Shown: in pieces, positions 5,541 through 6,515 of the stretch | Layout of the letters: each line of letters begins with the position of its first letter | Numbering within the stretch: position 1 is the stretch's first letter | NCBI GenBank assembly: GCA_019310865.1 | Contig: JAFDDL010000318.1 | Location: forward strand, 1 to 6,515 | Direction: 5' to 3' | DNA length: 6,515 bases | From: Deltaproteobacteria bacterium | GTDB taxonomy: Bacteria; Desulfobacterota; Desulfobacteria; Desulfobacterales; JAFDDL01 | The notes under the pieces: generated by a model | What the model was told of the DNA's origin: nothing | The model's input: the letters and a program-made list of their open reading frames with translations, nothing else | Databases searched by the model: none | Program-made: the position numbers and the translations under genes

Positions 5541-5880
5541 TTGACATCCACCGATCGAATTGCAGCAACCCCCGCTGTGTGTTTTCAACTCCTTGGGTCC
5601 ATGAGACCCTGAAACCTTGGGGCGCTTCGAAAAAATGACCCGGCACCACCATAAGATTTATCTCTTCGCGAAGCCGCCGGACGGCCTCTGCGCCGGAGAT
5701 GCCGTCGATTCGCTCCAGGGCAATCCCACCGCCCTGGAGCATAACGGCATGCAGCCTGTCATGAAAAGAAAGAAATTCTTCCATTTCAGAACGGGCGGAC
5801 TTGAGAGACTGCAGGGCGTCGATCAACAGCTTCTCCAGTAGGTCCGGATGCTGGAATATCTCGCCGAGAAAATAATCCGC
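5533..5880 (-). pseudogene. Class I/II aminotransferase, C-terminal remnant
   Basis: From about 5880 the minus strand reads ADYFLGEIFQHPDLLEK, then LQSLKSARSEMEEFLSFHDR, GGGIALERIDGISGAEAVRR, LREEINLMVVPGHFFEAPQG, FRVSWTQGVENTQRGLLQFD and RWMSTL, with TAA at 5533-5535. This is the small C-terminal domain of a fold-type I (class I/II) PLP aminotransferase: the GGG.A.pRI strand, the VVPG.FF segment and FRVSWT, whose arginine binds the substrate carboxylate. The large domain with the PLP lysine is absent; full enzymes are about 370-400 residues. A TGA at about 5897-5899 closes the frame upstream, where it meets the D-aminoacylase remnant copy 2. No start signal fits, and the only early start would be a TTG at 5826. 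It is a non-functional fragment of the same metabolic theme as the left operon. Confidence 0.78.
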
Positions 5881-5881
5881 T

Positions 5882-6159
5882 AATATCTCGATCTCGTTTC
5901 AACACCTGGCCGGATCGGTCTCCCGTGGATTTTCCATCGCGCCATGTCACGGTGCCGTTAACGATTACCTGCTCAATACCTTTGGCCGGTTGAATCGGAT
6001 CTTCAAAGGTCGCCCGGTCGATAATCATATCGGGGTGAACACCACTTGGTCAGCAACATATCCGGTTTCAATTCGTCAGCGATGGGAAAAGCCGAATGTA
6101 TCAGAGGGATCTGCTTCGGCCTCCTGAAAACCGCTACTGTTAAATATGTCAGACATATC
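5882..6159. repeat. Diverged direct repeat, copy 2 (pairs with 2259-2551)
   Basis: This is the second copy of the D-aminoacylase-remnant segment, in the same orientation about 3.6 kb to the right of copy 1. It ends in the same palindrome ATATGTCAGACATAT (6144-6158). Relative to copy 1 it lacks 27 bp lying between two AGCGGTT direct repeats and has about 12 extra bases near 6090-6105. Similarity stops abruptly at the left end, where class I/II aminotransferase sequence begins. Confidence 0.85.
5884..6156 (-). pseudogene. N-acyl-D-amino-acid deacylase (D-aminoacylase) remnant, copy 2
   Basis: From ATG 6156 the minus strand reads MSDIFNSSGFQEAEADPSD, then TFGFSHR and a TGA (copy 1 has GGA there). 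It continues RIETGYVADQVVFTPI to a second stop caused by a one-base deletion near 6034 (TTCACCCC against TTCAACCCC). The shifted frame continues MIIDRATFEDPIQPAKGIEQ, VIVNGTVTWRDGKSTGD, RSGQVLKRDRDI, which is a good D-aminoacylase C-terminus, better preserved than in copy 1. It then runs out of frame into aminotransferase sequence. The metal-binding catalytic domain is absent. The lesions differ from those of copy 1, so each copy decayed separately after duplication, but both share the start-to-C-terminus junction. Confidence 0.75.
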
Positions 6160-6339
6160 ATTGCTTTTCCAACCGGCTGATATTATAACCTTTCGGCCGA
6201 CTATCTCAGAAATCAGCAAGGTGAAAGCACTGGCTATTTATCCTAATTGTGGTCCGATATATAGTGTTAATCAACTGCAGATTGATTTGTTTCTTGAATT
6301 TGCCAGCCACACAATTAAAATCCTATTTGAAATAATATG
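6160..6339. other. Stretch without a convincing gene between repeat copy 2 and the higB promoter
   Basis: A plus-strand frame beginning at ATG 6146 inside the repeat palindrome is open to 6424. It runs through both higB operators, the promoter and the first codons of higB, has no ribosome binding site and resembles no known family. It is best treated as non-coding. The sequence is AT-rich; nothing else was recognised. Confidence 0.45.
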
Positions 6340-6354
6340 TTCCCATTATGGGAA
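6340..6354. promoter_or_regulatory. Operator 1 of the higB promoter (TTCCC-N5-GGGAA)
   Basis: TTCCCATTATGGGAA is a perfect palindrome apart from its centre, lying just upstream of the -35 box. It matches operator 2 in the arms and is 26 bp away centre to centre. Paired palindromes at a toxin-antitoxin promoter are typical HigA antitoxin binding sites; HigA itself is outside the window. Confidence 0.65.
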
Positions 6355-6359
6355 AATTG

Positions 6360-6388
6360 TTGACATTCCCAAATCGGGAATATATATT
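6360..6388 (+). promoter_or_regulatory. Sigma-70-like promoter of higB, with operator 2 in its spacer
   Basis: TTGACA (6360-6365), 17 nt, then TATATT (6383-6388). The spacer holds operator 2, TTCCCAAATCGGGAA (6366-6380), so a bound repressor would cover the promoter. The predicted start of transcription, about 6394-6396, practically coincides with the higB ATG at 6396, which suggests a leaderless or nearly leaderless transcript. Confidence 0.65.
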
Positions 6389-6395
6389 ATTTACA

Positions 6396-6515
6396 ATGAG
6401 AGTTATCACGACCAAAACTATTAATGCGTACAGGGAGTGTTACCCTGAAGCAGATGGCCCACTAAAGGCATGGGTGGCTCTCATAGAAGAGAATGAGTTT
6501 AAGCATTTTCCAGAA
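6396..6515 (+). CDS. higB: HigB-family type II toxin (mRNA interferase), N-terminal part
   Basis: The frame has 40 codons and is open to the right edge: MRVITTKTINAYRECYPEAD, GPLKAWVALI, EENEFKHFPE. This matches the start of the HigB toxin family (RelE/ParE-like fold), whose members begin MRVI..k.l..f...hP.a...L..W and are about 95-105 residues. HigB cuts ribosome-bound mRNA and is neutralised by HigA, an HTH protein normally encoded directly downstream. The twin operators and the promoter upstream fit HigA autoregulation. The start is fixed by family alignment; an in-frame ATG at 6348 lies inside operator 1 and upstream of the promoter. No Shine-Dalgarno sequence precedes the ATG. The gene was short enough and near enough to the edge to be missed by ORF callers needing a stop codon. 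Confidence 0.82.
   Translation, partial: MRVITTKTINAYRECYPEADGPLKAWVALIEENEFKHFPE

Noticed and set aside
6180..6215. Minus-strand TATAAT near 6183 as promoter of D-aminoacylase copy 2
   Set aside because: No usable -35 box at proper spacing, and the gene it would serve is a pseudogene.
6146..6424. 92-codon plus-strand ORF (MSDISLLFQPADI...)
   Set aside because: It starts inside a repeat palindrome, has no ribosome binding site, and runs through the higB operators, promoter and first codons. Its open state seems due to chance.

Overview
The window looks like an accessory, decaying stretch of a Gram-negative bacterial chromosome. Gene style (a MelB-type GPH transporter, several PLP aminotransferases, a D-aminoacylase-like amidohydrolase, an excisionase-type HTH protein and a HigB toxin) would fit a Desulfobacterota-like or other proteobacterium. 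That assignment is an inference with low confidence, because no rRNA or marker gene is present.

Left part (1-2100, minus strand): an operon reads right to left from a near-consensus promoter at about 2058-2084. Its first gene is the remnant of a class IV (D-amino acid / R-amine transaminase-like) aminotransferase that has lost its middle and its C-terminal half. It is followed by an apparently intact 456-aa GPH/MelB-type sugar or organic-solute:cation symporter, and then by the first 100 codons of a class III aminotransferase that runs off the left edge. The genes are 14 and 17 nt apart.

Flanking repeats (2259-2551 and 5882-6159): two diverged direct copies of the same minus-strand segment carry a start codon joined to the C-terminal end of an N-acyl-D-amino-acid deacylase. 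Each copy is broken by its own one-base deletion. Copy 2 abuts the 3' remnant of a class I/II aminotransferase (5533-5880). Together with the left operon these pieces suggest a former D-amino-acid or amine metabolism locus that has been duplicated, rearranged and eroded.

Cassette between the repeats (about 2600-5525, plus strand): an excisionase-like helix-turn-helix protein, apparently frameshifted away from a coiled-coil partner, is followed by an intact 399-aa AAA/ABC-type ATPase (Walker A, LSDGT signature, Walker B, H-loop). A 4-nt ATGA overlap couples the ATPase to a Toprim-like DUF4276-type protein that is cut short. ATPase plus Toprim-like partner is the layout of several OLD/PARIS-like anti-phage systems, so this is the best candidate for a defence system here. 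The partner runs into a perfect 61-bp tandem duplication and then an unrecognised beta-rich ORF.

Right end (6340-6515, plus strand): two TTCCC-N5-GGGAA operators, a TTGACA-N17-TATATT promoter and the first 40 codons of a HigB-family toxin. The second operator sits between the -35 and -10 boxes. The mRNA may be leaderless, since the start codon lies about 7 nt after the -10 box. The HigA antitoxin gene would be expected just beyond the window.
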